Shown: one piece after another, positions 17,404 through 26,827 of the stretch
How the letters are laid out: each line of letters opens with the position of its first letter
Numbering within the stretch: the first letter of the stretch is position 1
Assembly: GCA_040905265.1 (NCBI GenBank)
Contig: JBBDRW010000021.1
Span: 1 to 56,845, forward strand
Reading direction: 5' to 3'
Length of the DNA: 56,845 bases
DNA from: JBBDRW01 sp040905265
GTDB taxonomy: Bacteria; Bacteroidota; Rhodothermia; Balneolales; Balneolaceae
Program-made: the position numbers and the translations under genes
The notes under the pieces: generated by a model
Seen by the model: only the letters and a program-made list of their open reading frames with translations
What the model was told of the DNA's origin: nothing
Database searches by the model: none

Positions 17404-19101
17404 TTGAACCTCTACTATTCTGTTTTAAATCTGGTTCTGGTCATCAGTTGTCTGGTCATGATACGGCATGGCTGGTATAGATACCGGTACTTTTTGCATA
17501 TGTTTCAACAGTTTGGCTACAAGCTGAACGAATTTGGAGAGTGGACAAGCCGTTCGTTCTTCAGCCGGATTCTTACCAGTGAGCATGTACTGATCAATAT
17601 CATCATCGCAGCCCTGCTCTATCTGATGTCGGATCGTTTAACCGTATCGGCAGCTGCTCTGATACTCGGCATCTTTATCATTTTCTGGTTTGGGCCGGCA
17701 GCCCGTTACATGCCGGACCGGGAGAAAAAACCGCTCGTCTATACGCCTCGAATGACCCGACTTGCCAGCGTCATGAGTATTTTGGTTGCCTTTCCATTCT
17801 ATATGATTCTCGACCTGTCCATCACGGGGCGTCTCTTTAACACCATTCTCACCATCCGTGAAGCCGGCCAGCCACTGCTTCTCGCAGACCCGTATTTTCT
17901 GATATTCGGCCTGGTCTTTGTGGATATGCTGATTCCACTCATGCTATTTTTGTCTGCGATTCTCTTGAAACCTGTGGAGTGGTGGATACAGGAGGGGTTT
18001 AAACGAAAAGCCCGTAAAAAACTCTCCAGGATGCCGGATCTGAAGGTGGTCGCTATTACCGGGAGTTATGGCAAAACCAGTACAAAATTTATGATCGCTA
18101 CCCTTCTGAAAGAGAGGTTCAGTGTCTGTGTTACTCCCGGCAGTTACAACACGCCGATGGGGATCTGTAAAGTGATCAATAACGATCTTCAGGCCCATCA
18201 TCAGATTCTGGTGCTGGAGATGGGGGCCCGGTATGAAGGGAATATCAGAGAGCTCTGCGAGATCGCAACACCTGATGTTTCGGTTATCACGAATGTAGGG
18301 AAAGCCCATCTGGAGACATTTGGTTCCGTAGAGGCGATTGCGGCTGAAAAGTCGACTCTTGCAACAGAACTGAAGGAGGAAGGAACGCTTGTCCTCAATA
18401 TGGATGATGAGAAAGTTGCCGCTATGAAAGGCCTGCGGCCGGATGCAACGATTATTGAAACGGGTATCAGGAGCGGGGTAATCCGAGCTGAGGAGATCAT
18501 ATATGACCAGGAGGGGATTCGGTTCCTGATGATTACTGGCGGTCGCCAAAAGGAGGAGGAGTCGAAGACGGAAATCCGAATGAATCTGTTAGGCAGGCAC
18601 AATGCAGAGAACTTCCTTCTGGCTGCCGGGGTGGCACAATCGTTCGGCATCCGTCCCGGTACGATCGCTTTGGGGGCGAAAGCGATTGAGCCGGTCGAAC
18701 ACAGGCTGGAGTTGAAAAAAGAGGGCGAGCTGATCATCATTGACGATGCATTCAACTCCAACCCGGTTGGAGCGAAGCATGCCGTCGAAGTGCTCGCCTC
18801 ATTTTCCGGTGGCCGGAAAATAATCGTTACTCCCGGTATGGTTGAACTGGGAGCAGAACAAGAGGAGGAGAACCGGGCTTTTGGCAAGGTGATTGGAATG
18901 GCGCGGCTGGACCTGGTGATTTTGGTAGGGCCTGAGCAAACCGCCCCCATTCTTGAGGGGGTGAAAGAGTCGGCCGGTATGGGAGAGCGTGTACGGGTCG
19001 TGAATTCCCTCTTTGAAGCAAACGACATCATCCGGGAGTATGCGCAGAGCGGGGATATCGTGCTTTATGAAAACGACCTGCCGGATCTCTACAATGAGTA
19101 G
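17404..19101 (+). CDS. MurF-like Mur ligase with N-terminal membrane helices
   Basis: 565 residues. Residues 1-~190 hold about four hydrophobic helices; the remainder is a Mur ligase: the ATP loop ITGSYGKTSTKFMIA, the carbamoyl-Lys/metal region EMGARYEGNIRELCEIA, NVGKAHLETFGS, LGRHNAENFLLAAGVA, and IIDDAFNSNPVGAKHA. This matches the central and C-terminal domains of MurF, which adds D-Ala-D-Ala to the UDP-MurNAc tripeptide. The MurF substrate-binding N-domain seems replaced by membrane helices. The start is TTG at 17404 or ATG at 17458; I chose TTG because it keeps the first helix whole. A paralogue acting at the membrane is as likely as the essential MurF. Confidence 0.8.
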   Translation: MNLYYSVLNLVLVISCLVMIRHGWYRYRYFLHMFQQFGYKLNEFGEWTSRSFFSRILTSEHVLINIIIAALLYLMSDRLTVSAAALILGIFIIFWFGPAARYMPDREKKPLVYTPRMTRLASVMSILVAFPFYMILDLSITGRLFNTILTIREAGQPLLLADPYFLIFGLVFVDMLIPLMLFLSAILLKPVEWWIQEGFKRKARKKLSRMPDLKVVAITGSYGKTSTKFMIATLLKERFSVCVTPGSYNTPMGICKVINNDLQAHHQILVLEMGARYEGNIRELCEIATPDVSVITNVGKAHLETFGSVEAIAAEKSTLATELKEEGTLVLNMDDEKVAAMKGLRPDATIIETGIRSGVIRAEEIIYDQEGIRFLMITGGRQKEEESKTEIRMNLLGRHNAENFLLAAGVAQSFGIRPGTIALGAKAIEPVEHRLELKKEGELIIIDDAFNSNPVGAKHAVEVLASFSGGRKIIVTPGMVELGAEQEEENRAFGKVIGMARLDLVILVGPEQTAPILEGVKESAGMGERVRVVNSLFEANDIIREYAQSGDIVLYENDLPDLYNE

Positions 19102-19122
19102 TGCTTCAGAACCAGCCAAATT

Positions 19123-20541
19123 TCAGGGGTGGGGCCGTTTGGCTGCACCGCTTTCAAAGGCTGCCTCTTTGACGGCGCGTGAGACACTTCGGACCACCTG
19201 TTTGCTAAAAACACTCGGTACGATATACTCTTCGCTGAGATCTTTTTCTTCAATGCAGTTTGCAATTGCATGTGCGGCTGCAAGCTTCATCTCCTCATTG
19301 ATGTCCGAAGCGCGCGCGTCAAGCGCTCCACGGAAAATGCCGGGAAATGCCAGAACGTTGTTGATCTGGTTGGGGTAGTCACTTCTTCCGGTGGCAATGA
19401 TGCGTGCGATATCCTGAATCTCCTCCGGCATGATCTCTGGCACCGGGTTGGCCAGTGCGAAAACAATGGGGTCTTTGGCCATCTTTTCCACCGCCTCCCT
19501 GGGAACGATTCCCGGACCACTTACACCGACAAGAAGATCTGCGCCGGTTGCTGCGTCGAGGAGTGATCCGCCGATATTCTCTCGGTTTGAGTTTTTTGCA
19601 AGCCACACCTTGCTCGGATTGAGCTCCGGAATACGATCTCGGCTGATAATTCCGTTTCTGTCGCAACAGAGGATCTCTTTTACACCGGCTTCCAGCAGAA
19701 TCCGTGTAATCGCCACTCCGGCGGCTCCTGCACCTGCAATAACAACCCGCAAGTTCGTAAGCTTTTTCCCGGTTACTTTCATCGCGTTGATTGTGGCCGC
19801 AAGCGTAACGACTGCGGTTCCATGCTGGTCGTCATGAAATACCGGGATGTTCAGCTCCTTTTTCAGCCTCTCTTCGATTTCGAAACACCTCGGCGCGCTG
19901 ATATCCTCCAGATTGATACCTCCAAACCCTGGGGCAATCCATCGGACCGCTGAAATAATCTCCTCTGTATCCTGGGTATCCAGGCAGATCGGGTAGGCAT
20001 CCACGTCGGCGAACTCCTTGAAGAGCATCGCCTTTCCCTCCATGACCGGCATGGCAGCCTCCGGGCCGATATTCCCGAGCCCAAGCACAGCTGATCCGTC
20101 GCTGACCACAGCTACGGAGTTCTGCTTGATTGTGAGGGTATGCGCCTTCTCTTTATCCTCGGCGATCGCTTCACATACACGGCCGACCCCAGGTGTGTAG
20201 GCCATCGAGAGTGCGTCCCGGGTGTTGACCGGCACCTTATTTTCAATCCGGATCTTGCCACCCAGATGCAGAAGAAATACACGATCGGATACATTGCGAA
20301 CCTTGATTCCGTCAATCTTTTTTACGGCGTCTACAATCGATTTGGAGTGGGCAGCATCCCGTGCACTCACCGTCAGGTCTCTCACCTTGGTATCCCCTTC
20401 GACCTTTACGACATCCACAGCACCGGGATCACCCTTCTGCTCGGCAATAACATTGAGTACCTTTGCGAGCATACCGGGCTTGTTGTCGATATAGAGTCGC
20501 ATGGTAAAGCTGTAACTGACGCTGGGTTGAATTTCACTCAT
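19123..20541 (-). CDS. NAD(P)-dependent malic enzyme with N-terminal ACT domain
   Basis: 472 residues. Residues ~10-85 are an ACT regulatory domain (YSFTMRLYIDNKPGMLAKVL). The malic enzyme domain follows: YTPGVGRVCEAIAE with the catalytic Tyr, the conserved Lys in NSVAVVSDGSAVLGLGNIG, EDISAPRCFEIEERL for metal binding, FHDDQHGTAVV, and the Rossmann loop VIAGAGAAGVAI. It decarboxylates malate to pyruvate. The ACT domain suggests control by a small ligand, often an amino acid. It converges with the Mur ligase gene with a 21-bp gap. Confidence 0.92.
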   Translation of the reverse strand: MSEIQPSVSYSFTMRLYIDNKPGMLAKVLNVIAEQKGDPGAVDVVKVEGDTKVRDLTVSARDAAHSKSIVDAVKKIDGIKVRNVSDRVFLLHLGGKIRIENKVPVNTRDALSMAYTPGVGRVCEAIAEDKEKAHTLTIKQNSVAVVSDGSAVLGLGNIGPEAAMPVMEGKAMLFKEFADVDAYPICLDTQDTEEIISAVRWIAPGFGGINLEDISAPRCFEIEERLKKELNIPVFHDDQHGTAVVTLAATINAMKVTGKKLTNLRVVIAGAGAAGVAITRILLEAGVKEILCCDRNGIISRDRIPELNPSKVWLAKNSNRENIGGSLLDAATGADLLVGVSGPGIVPREAVEKMAKDPIVFALANPVPEIMPEEIQDIARIIATGRSDYPNQINNVLAFPGIFRGALDARASDINEEMKLAAAHAIANCIEEKDLSEEYIVPSVFSKQVVRSVSRAVKEAAFESGAAKRPHP

Positions 20542-21135
20542 GACTTGTGTTGGTTTAATTGGAAAAAATAAGTATCCCGTGTAGAGTCGTTGAGAAATCT
20601 GGAGTTCTGTTCCGGAATGGCCCCGGTCGTCTCGTTCTTGCTTGAAGTACTGATCTCATGTACTCTATACCCTGTTGGAGATAAGTTCCGGTTTTCAAAG
20701 ACTCGTATACAAGTACGGAATTGTTATTTTGAAATACTAACACTATTCACTTACAAATCGTGCAAATTCTGATCTCCGGACAGAGTTTTATCCGAACGGG
20801 ACGTTCATTATCATCTGTACTGTTGCTTCGGCACAAGGACCGGTTTCGGAAATATTTCTATCCATTTTTTGTCCCGGAAGAGATCCGAAGTAGCGGAAGC
20901 CTTACATTTTTTTATAATTGAATACCGCCAGATATCATACTATTCAGAGGATTCAGGTGTTATGTATTTAGTGAAAAATCTGCTAACTGAGTCTGGCTAA
21001 CGAATAAACGGGACTGAACCACTTATCAACACGGAAAGACTCCATAATCCCGAAGGTGAGGAGGGGCCGCTTCAACATCACAGCCTGCTTTTTCTTTTCA
21101 CCTTTTTTTGGGGGGCAAATTTTATTCTCGCCGAA
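20542..21135. other. AT-rich intergenic region upstream of the second DMT permease
   Basis: About 460 bp from the malic enzyme start to the first in-frame codon of the permease at 21001. It is markedly AT-rich, especially 20880-20990. It should hold the promoters of both divergent genes. I see no convincing small gene, repeat or RNA. The last 135 bases are open in the permease frame (see that entry). Confidence 0.5.
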
Positions 21136-22038
21136 GTGGCACTTCGGGAGATGGCCCCGATTGCATTCAGTTCTGCCCGGTTTGCAATTGGCGGGCTGGC
21201 AATGCTGTCGATTCTCTACTGGCAAACCTGGCGGGATGCTAAACGTATGGGAGCCCGATTCCGGTTTTTTCCAGCCATGGAGAAGAGGGATCGGAATCGT
21301 CTCATTATTGTTGCCGTGATCGGGGCAACACTTGCCCCATGGATGGGTATCGAAGGCCTGAGTCTGACTCACGGAGCACGCGCCTCTCTGTGGCTGGCAC
21401 TGGGGCCGGCGATCAGCTCCGTTTGCGGCCGACTGATGAGTACGGAGACGATGGGGAGATATGGCTACACCGGGGTTCTTCTCACAGTGTTCGGTACCCT
21501 GACCCTTGCGCTGGACGGTCTACGCCCCGGACAGGGGTATTGGGCGGGAGATCTTCTACTCTTTCTGGCACTGACGTTAACGGTGGTTGAACTCCACCTG
21601 ATCAAACCACTTGCGCGAAAATATGGATCGATCAGTATGGTAGCGCTTCGTACCCTGATCGGGGGGCTTCTCTACCTGTTGATCGCTTCACCCGCCCTCG
21701 CAGAGTCAGCGTGGTTTGATTTCGGATTCTGGACCTGGTTTGCTATTCTTGCAGGTGGTGCAATCGGTGTGGGTATCGGGCAGTGGGTAAAAGTGCGAGC
21801 CCTGCGGATTCTGGGGCCGACCAGAGTCGTAATCTATGGAAACCTGGTCCCGATCGCGGCGCTCTTTATTGCCTGGCTGTCAATCGGTACTGACCCTTCA
21901 CTTTTTGAACTTGCGGCGGCGATCCTGATCATATCCGGAGCGATGCTGATACAGGTGGTCGATGTGACCCGACAGCAGGTGGCGTCAACACCGGAAGAGG
22001 ATGAACTCTCCGTTGTATCGAGTGGAAAGCAGGAGTAA
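21136..22038 (+). CDS. DMT-superfamily (EamA-like) permease, start uncertain
   Basis: About 300 residues with two EamA halves and roughly nine or ten helices. The coordinates begin at GTG 21136, the only ATG/GTG/TTG codon in frame, but the same frame upstream reads LLFLFTFFWGANFILAE, which is clearly the first EamA helix. The frame stays open back to a stop at 20998-21000 without any standard start. Either translation begins at a rare codon (CTG at 21085 is in frame) or a base is miscounted in the T/G runs near 21091-21116. A strong AGGAGG lies at 21060-21065. The substrate is unknown. The secreted SGNH protein gene follows 58 bp downstream. Confidence 0.75.
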   Translation: MALREMAPIAFSSARFAIGGLAMLSILYWQTWRDAKRMGARFRFFPAMEKRDRNRLIIVAVIGATLAPWMGIEGLSLTHGARASLWLALGPAISSVCGRLMSTETMGRYGYTGVLLTVFGTLTLALDGLRPGQGYWAGDLLLFLALTLTVVELHLIKPLARKYGSISMVALRTLIGGLLYLLIASPALAESAWFDFGFWTWFAILAGGAIGVGIGQWVKVRALRILGPTRVVIYGNLVPIAALFIAWLSIGTDPSLFELAAAILIISGAMLIQVVDVTRQQVASTPEEDELSVVSSGKQE

Positions 22039-22096
22039 CTTCCGGTTTGATTATAACCATCAATCTCCTAGACCAGTCAGATGGAGGCTACAAGAT

Positions 22097-23170
22097 ATGA
22101 ACGTCAGGATCATCGTCCTTATACTGGCCGGATTTCTACTCTCTTTCGGCGCTTGTTCCACACCGGGCCTACTCTCGGAATTCAATATGGACGGTTTTGT
22201 GACGGCTGATTCTGTGCCCGGTTTCCAGCCGGAAGAGCGGGTGGTTTTGCTCGGTAATTCTTTGTTTGAAAATGATCTGGATCACGGTTGGCTTGAATAC
22301 GGACTCATAACCGGGTGGGCAGAGTATCAGCTAACGGTCCGAAATCTGGGATGGTCTGGAGACACCGTGTATGGTGAGTCGCGTGGAACCTACACCCGCC
22401 CGCCGGACTCCTGGGGACACCTGGCCGGTCAGCTTGAGGATGCGGAACCGGATATAGTCTGGATCGCTTACGGCGGAGTGGAGATGGCAGAGGGCGAAGC
22501 GGGGCTGGAGCGGTTCAACTCCGGAGTCAACAGGTTGCTGGACAAGGTTCAGGAGCTGGGCGCGAGAGTAGTACTCATTTCTCCGCTTCCCTATCTCTCC
22601 CGGAGAGGCCTGTATGAACCGGAACCACCGGCTTATGAGAACCTGGATCTTTACAGCCGTACACTCAGTGAGATTGCGGCGGCCCGACAGATTCCCTGGC
22701 TGGATCTGAGAACCCCACTCAGGGCAGCCAGCAGAGAGCTGGAGGTCAGTGATAACGGTATTCACCTCAATGAAAACGGGTATATTCAGCTCACCTGCCT
22801 CATTCTGGCAGGTTCGAACCGTCCGATATCACCGGTTCTACAGGGTAAGGGGGGATTCTGCTTCCGGAACGGAGATACTCCGCACGAACTTTCCGGCAAT
22901 GTGAGTAACGGGAGTGGAACCGGGCAGGGATCTGTCCATGCGGGTGCCACCGGAGTTGATGACTCCGGAAGTGATTCGCTGCGTTCGCTCATCGTTGAAA
23001 AGAACCGTCTTTACTTTCAGTACTACCGTCCGATCAACCGGACCTATCTGACCGGGTTTCGGGCGTACGAACAGGGAAATAATGCCCCCGAGCTGGAACA
23101 GTTCAGGGAGCTTGCTGAAGAGCTGGATAGAGAGATCAAGGAGTATCTGAAAACAGGGTTCGGCCAATGA
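22097..23170 (+). CDS. SGNH/GDSL-like hydrolase lipoprotein
   Basis: The start is the ATG at 22097, preceded by GGAGG nine bases upstream; the frame is open further upstream but lacks protein character. The 357-residue product begins with a lipoprotein signal (ILAGFLLSFGAC). It has SGNH blocks: LLGNSLFEN (nucleophile Ser present), RNLGWSGDT (Gly block), AYGGVEM where GxND would be, and NGIHLNENGY with the catalytic His, although the preceding Asp is Asn. It is the stand-alone counterpart of the first domain of the protein at 3595-6780 and lies 16 bp before the propeller/cytochrome gene. Likely periplasmic and working together with it. Confidence 0.75.
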   Translation: MNVRIIVLILAGFLLSFGACSTPGLLSEFNMDGFVTADSVPGFQPEERVVLLGNSLFENDLDHGWLEYGLITGWAEYQLTVRNLGWSGDTVYGESRGTYTRPPDSWGHLAGQLEDAEPDIVWIAYGGVEMAEGEAGLERFNSGVNRLLDKVQELGARVVLISPLPYLSRRGLYEPEPPAYENLDLYSRTLSEIAAARQIPWLDLRTPLRAASRELEVSDNGIHLNENGYIQLTCLILAGSNRPISPVLQGKGGFCFRNGDTPHELSGNVSNGSGTGQGSVHAGATGVDDSGSDSLRSLIVEKNRLYFQYYRPINRTYLTGFRAYEQGNNAPELEQFRELAEELDREIKEYLKTGFGQ

Positions 23171-23186
23171 AACCAATGGTTCTGAA

Positions 23187-26100
23187 ATGAAAAAAGGGTT
23201 GATACAGAGAATTGCCCGGCGGATTGAAGATCGCCTGGCATTCATCGACAGGAGGCAGAAGTCCCTGGCAATTCGGCTATGGGGGTGCCGAAATCCGGTT
23301 TGCTGGCTATGGGGAGGCCGGACTACACTCTGCCGGAACGTTTCACCTCTTTCAGGTTTGATCCTGTTTCTCTCCGTTACCCCCCTCGCTGCACAGGATG
23401 CCCTTCGAAATATTCCCGATTCCGATCCGGAGAGCCAGATCGAGATGCTGCACGTTCCGGAAGGGTTTGAGGTGAACCTCTTCGCCTCCGAGCCGATGGT
23501 GGTCAAGCCGATCCAGATGAACTGGGATGCGGAGGGGAGGCTCTGGGTGGCTGGCAGCAGTTCCTATCCGCAGCCAAAGCCGGGTGAAACCCCGGATGAC
23601 AAGATCTATATTCTGGAGGATACGAATGGAGACGGAGTGGCAGACCGCTCCACCGTTTTTGCAGACGGACTTCTGATGCCGACCGGGATCCTGCCGGGGG
23701 ATGGGGGAGTCTATGTTGCCAATGCGACCGAAATGATCCATCTGAAGGATACGGACGGAGACGGAAGGGCGGATGAGCGGCGGATCGTTTTAAGCGGATT
23801 CGGAACGGCAGACTCACACCATCTGATCCATACCTTTCGATGGGGGCCGGACGGGCGGTTCTATTTTAACCAGGCGATTTACATCTTCAGCCATGTGGAA
23901 ACACCGTGGGGAGTACGGCGCCTGGAGGGGGGCGGTACATGGCGGTTTCAGCCGGAGACACTTGATCTGGAGGTCTACACACGAGGCCTGGTCAATCCGT
24001 GGGGGCTTCGGTTTGACCGGTGGGGTGAAATGTTTCTGACTGACGGTGCAGGCGGGCAGGGGATCAACTACGCATTTCCGGGAGCAACATTCACGGCCGC
24101 CCCGGGAGCTGAACGGACCTTGCAGGGGCTGAGCCCGGGCCAGCCGAAACACTCCGGGCTGGAGGTGATTTCGGGTACTCACTTCCCGGAATCCTGGAGA
24201 GGTGACTGGATAACGAATGATTACCGGGCCAACCGAATCAACCGGTTTCGGCTTCATGAAGAAGGTAGCGGATACCGGTCTGAACAGCTTGAAGACCTAC
24301 TCTGGTCCGACCATATCGCTTTTCGCCCTATTGATGTAACCGTCGGGCCGGACGGGGCTATCTATGTGGCAGATTGGTACAACCCGATTATACAGCATGG
24401 GGAGGTCGATTTCAGAGACCCCCGCAGAGATCAGGAGCGCGGACGTATCTGGCGGATTACGGCAAAAGGAGAACCCGGTTCCGAGTGGCCGGAGATGAAG
24501 GATGCGGCTGTTCCGGAACTTTTTGGCCTGCTTGAACGTCCGGAGAACCTGGTACGTGAACAGGTGAGGCAGCTTCTCAGAGAGCGGGGACCAACTGTAG
24601 TTCTTCCGGTCCTGGAGTCCTGGATTTCAGATCAATTGGATTCAGACCAGCGGAATGAGCAGCTTCTTCTGGAGGGGCTATGGGTGTATCAGTCCCTTGA
24701 TGCCGTCTCTGAACAGTTGCTCTACGCTTTGCTGGACGCAGAGGGTCATCGGGTTCGCTCCGCCGCAGTCCGGGTTCTCAGCGAGTGGCAGGAGGAGCTG
24801 GAGGCAGCCGGACCACTGTTGCGCCGTGCCGCGGCGGACAGGCATCCGCGGGTGAGGCTTGAGGCGGTCATTGGCCTGCGAAACCTGCAGGCATCCGGTG
24901 CTGTTCATGCGGCTCTGTCGGTTCTGGATCAGCCAATGGATCGCTGGCTCGATTTCGCTCTCTGGCAGACCGTCCGAGAACTGACACCCTGGTGGCTTGA
25001 AGAGTGGAGAGCAGAGCCGGACAGCTATTTTGCGAATCCCCGGCATGCTTCATACGCCCTGAAATCCGTCACAGATCCGGATGCTGTCTCAGGGCTTGCA
25101 AAACTCTATCGTGCCGGCCTGGTTCCGGAGGAGTATGTTCAGGATGTTCTGAATGCATTCGCTTCACACGGCAGCGGTTCTGACCTGAATCTGTTGCTTG
25201 ATCTTGCTCTGGAGAGCGGCTCTCTTCACGCAAGCCGGCGTGGGGAGTACCTAACGGCACTTCTTCAGGCCGCAGAGCGGCGGGGGGTACGACCGGCCCA
25301 AAACCCGGAACGAATTCTGCGCTGGATGGATGACCCGGAAGAGCCGCTTAGGAGCCGTGCTATCCGGCTTGCAGGAGCGTGGAAGCTGGAGGGAATCCGG
25401 GATGTACTTGCTGAACTGGCGGTTCGTACACAAGATGATCTGCAGGCCGCAGCTCTGGATGCACTCGCAGCATATGGAGATGAAGAGACTGCCGGTATTC
25501 TGGAAGAGTTCTCACTGGACGGCTCTGCACCTGATCTTCAGATTCGGGCCGCATCCCGTCTCGCATCATTCGACCTGGATCGGGTATCCCGACTCGTCAT
25601 TCCGATCTTGCGGGGGCTGCCGGATGAGGCGGACGCCTCGGATCTCTATGCCGCCTTTCTCTCAAGGTCCGAAGGGACCAGATTGTTGGCCGAGGTTCTG
25701 GAAGAGAGGGAGATACCTGCAGTGCGGGCAGTAGAGGGGAGACGTGCGATGCAGCGCTATCTGCCCTGGGACAGGCAGAACGATTTTGATGCAGAGCAGC
25801 TGAAAAGAGCACTGGAGGCCTCCGGAGGGGTTCTTCCTCCGGAGAGAATGCCGCAGGACCTGAGTGATCAACAGGTAAATGAACTGGAGAGAGAGGTGCG
25901 TACGGTCTCAGATCCTTCAGAGGGAGAGCGTCTGTTTCGGCGGGGGGATATGATGTGCCTGAATTGTCATGCAATCGGAGGTGCCGGTGGCTTGTCCGGC
26001 CCTGACCTGAGCAGTCTCGGTACAAGCGCTCCGACCGATCAGATTATCCGGGCTGTACTCAATCCGGATCACTCTGTAAAAGAGGGGTATGAACTGACCA

Positions 26101-26795
26101 GCGTGATCCGGAGTAACGGACAGATCACACTGGGAACCCTGATTCGGGAGACTCCCGATGAGGTTGTACTGAGAGATGCGGCCGACAGGGAGGTTGTGAT
26201 CCCGTCGGAACAGGTAGAATCACGAGATATTGTTTCGGGATCGTTGATGCCCGCCGGGTTGACGGCCGGCCTGGAGCGGGAGGAGTTCATCGATCTGATC
26301 GGATATCTCTCGCAACTCGGTGAACCCGGAGAGTTCCGCCTGCCTTCAGAAACGGTTGTCCGGCGCTGGCGGGTGTTGGCGGGCGGTGATCCCCTCTCTC
26401 GTTTGGAATCCGGGGAAGATCCTGAAGTCGTATTGGAGAGTGTCCCGGAGAGTGCATGGAGAGAGGCGTACAGTACGGTATCGGGCAGCCTGCCTCTGGA
26501 TGAGCTCCCGCAGCTTGATTCTGCTGAGGGGCCTTATGTCCACATCGTCCGGTTTGATCTGGAAGTAACAGCAGAAGGGAGCGTGGAATTTATCCTCCCG
26601 TCGGCCGAAGGATGGAGAGTCCTGATCGGGCAGAATAGAGCAGAACCAACCGGTAACCGGATCTCGGCCAACCTGGAACTGGGAATCTATCCGGTTACCC
26701 TGATTGTCAATCAACAAACGTATCCGGAACAGTCCCTGAAGATACAGCTCTCGGACGAAAGCGGAGAGAGGGCGCGTTTTCTCTCCGGCAAATAG
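23187..26795 (+). CDS. Secreted propeller dehydrogenase with HEAT repeats and PVC-type cytochrome c
   Basis: 1202 residues. An N-terminal extension of ~50 residues precedes a hydrophobic segment LSGLILFLSVTPLAAQ that should be a signal. The propeller begins at LHVPEGFEVNLFASEP and has the paired loops DTNGDGVAD and DTDGDGRAD, as in the protein at 3595-6780. HEAT-like repeats occupy about 430-880. The heme domain has Cys924-Leu-Asn-Cys927-His928, followed by a long PVC-type tail (LNPDHSVKEGYE, ITLGTLIRETPDEV, SLMPAGL with a probable axial Met). A C-terminal beta-rich region follows. Expected to oxidise a sugar-like substrate in the periplasm. It pairs with the SGNH lipoprotein immediately upstream. 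Confidence 0.85.
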   Translation: MKKGLIQRIARRIEDRLAFIDRRQKSLAIRLWGCRNPVCWLWGGRTTLCRNVSPLSGLILFLSVTPLAAQDALRNIPDSDPESQIEMLHVPEGFEVNLFASEPMVVKPIQMNWDAEGRLWVAGSSSYPQPKPGETPDDKIYILEDTNGDGVADRSTVFADGLLMPTGILPGDGGVYVANATEMIHLKDTDGDGRADERRIVLSGFGTADSHHLIHTFRWGPDGRFYFNQAIYIFSHVETPWGVRRLEGGGTWRFQPETLDLEVYTRGLVNPWGLRFDRWGEMFLTDGAGGQGINYAFPGATFTAAPGAERTLQGLSPGQPKHSGLEVISGTHFPESWRGDWITNDYRANRINRFRLHEEGSGYRSEQLEDLLWSDHIAFRPIDVTVGPDGAIYVADWYNPIIQHGEVDFRDPRRDQERGRIWRITAKGEPGSEWPEMKDAAVPELFGLLERPENLVREQVRQLLRERGPTVVLPVLESWISDQLDSDQRNEQLLLEGLWVYQSLDAVSEQLLYALLDAEGHRVRSAAVRVLSEWQEELEAAGPLLRRAAADRHPRVRLEAVIGLRNLQASGAVHAALSVLDQPMDRWLDFALWQTVRELTPWWLEEWRAEPDSYFANPRHASYALKSVTDPDAVSGLAKLYRAGLVPEEYVQDVLNAFASHGSGSDLNLLLDLALESGSLHASRRGEYLTALLQAAERRGVRPAQNPERILRWMDDPEEPLRSRAIRLAGAWKLEGIRDVLAELAVRTQDDLQAAALDALAAYGDEETAGILEEFSLDGSAPDLQIRAASRLASFDLDRVSRLVIPILRGLPDEADASDLYAAFLSRSEGTRLLAEVLEEREIPAVRAVEGRRAMQRYLPWDRQNDFDAEQLKRALEASGGVLPPERMPQDLSDQQVNELEREVRTVSDPSEGERLFRRGDMMCLNCHAIGGAGGLSGPDLSSLGTSAPTDQIIRAVLNPDHSVKEGYELTSVIRSNGQITLGTLIRETPDEVVLRDAADREVVIPSEQVESRDIVSGSLMPAGLTAGLEREEFIDLIGYLSQLGEPGEFRLPSETVVRRWRVLAGGDPLSRLESGEDPEVVLESVPESAWREAYSTVSGSLPLDELPQLDSAEGPYVHIVRFDLEVTAEGSVEFILPSAEGWRVLIGQNRAEPTGNRISANLELGIYPVTLIVNQQTYPEQSLKIQLSDESGERARFLSGK

Positions 26796-26827
26796 GCTAC
26801 CCGTTTTACCAAACGTTTATACCCTTC

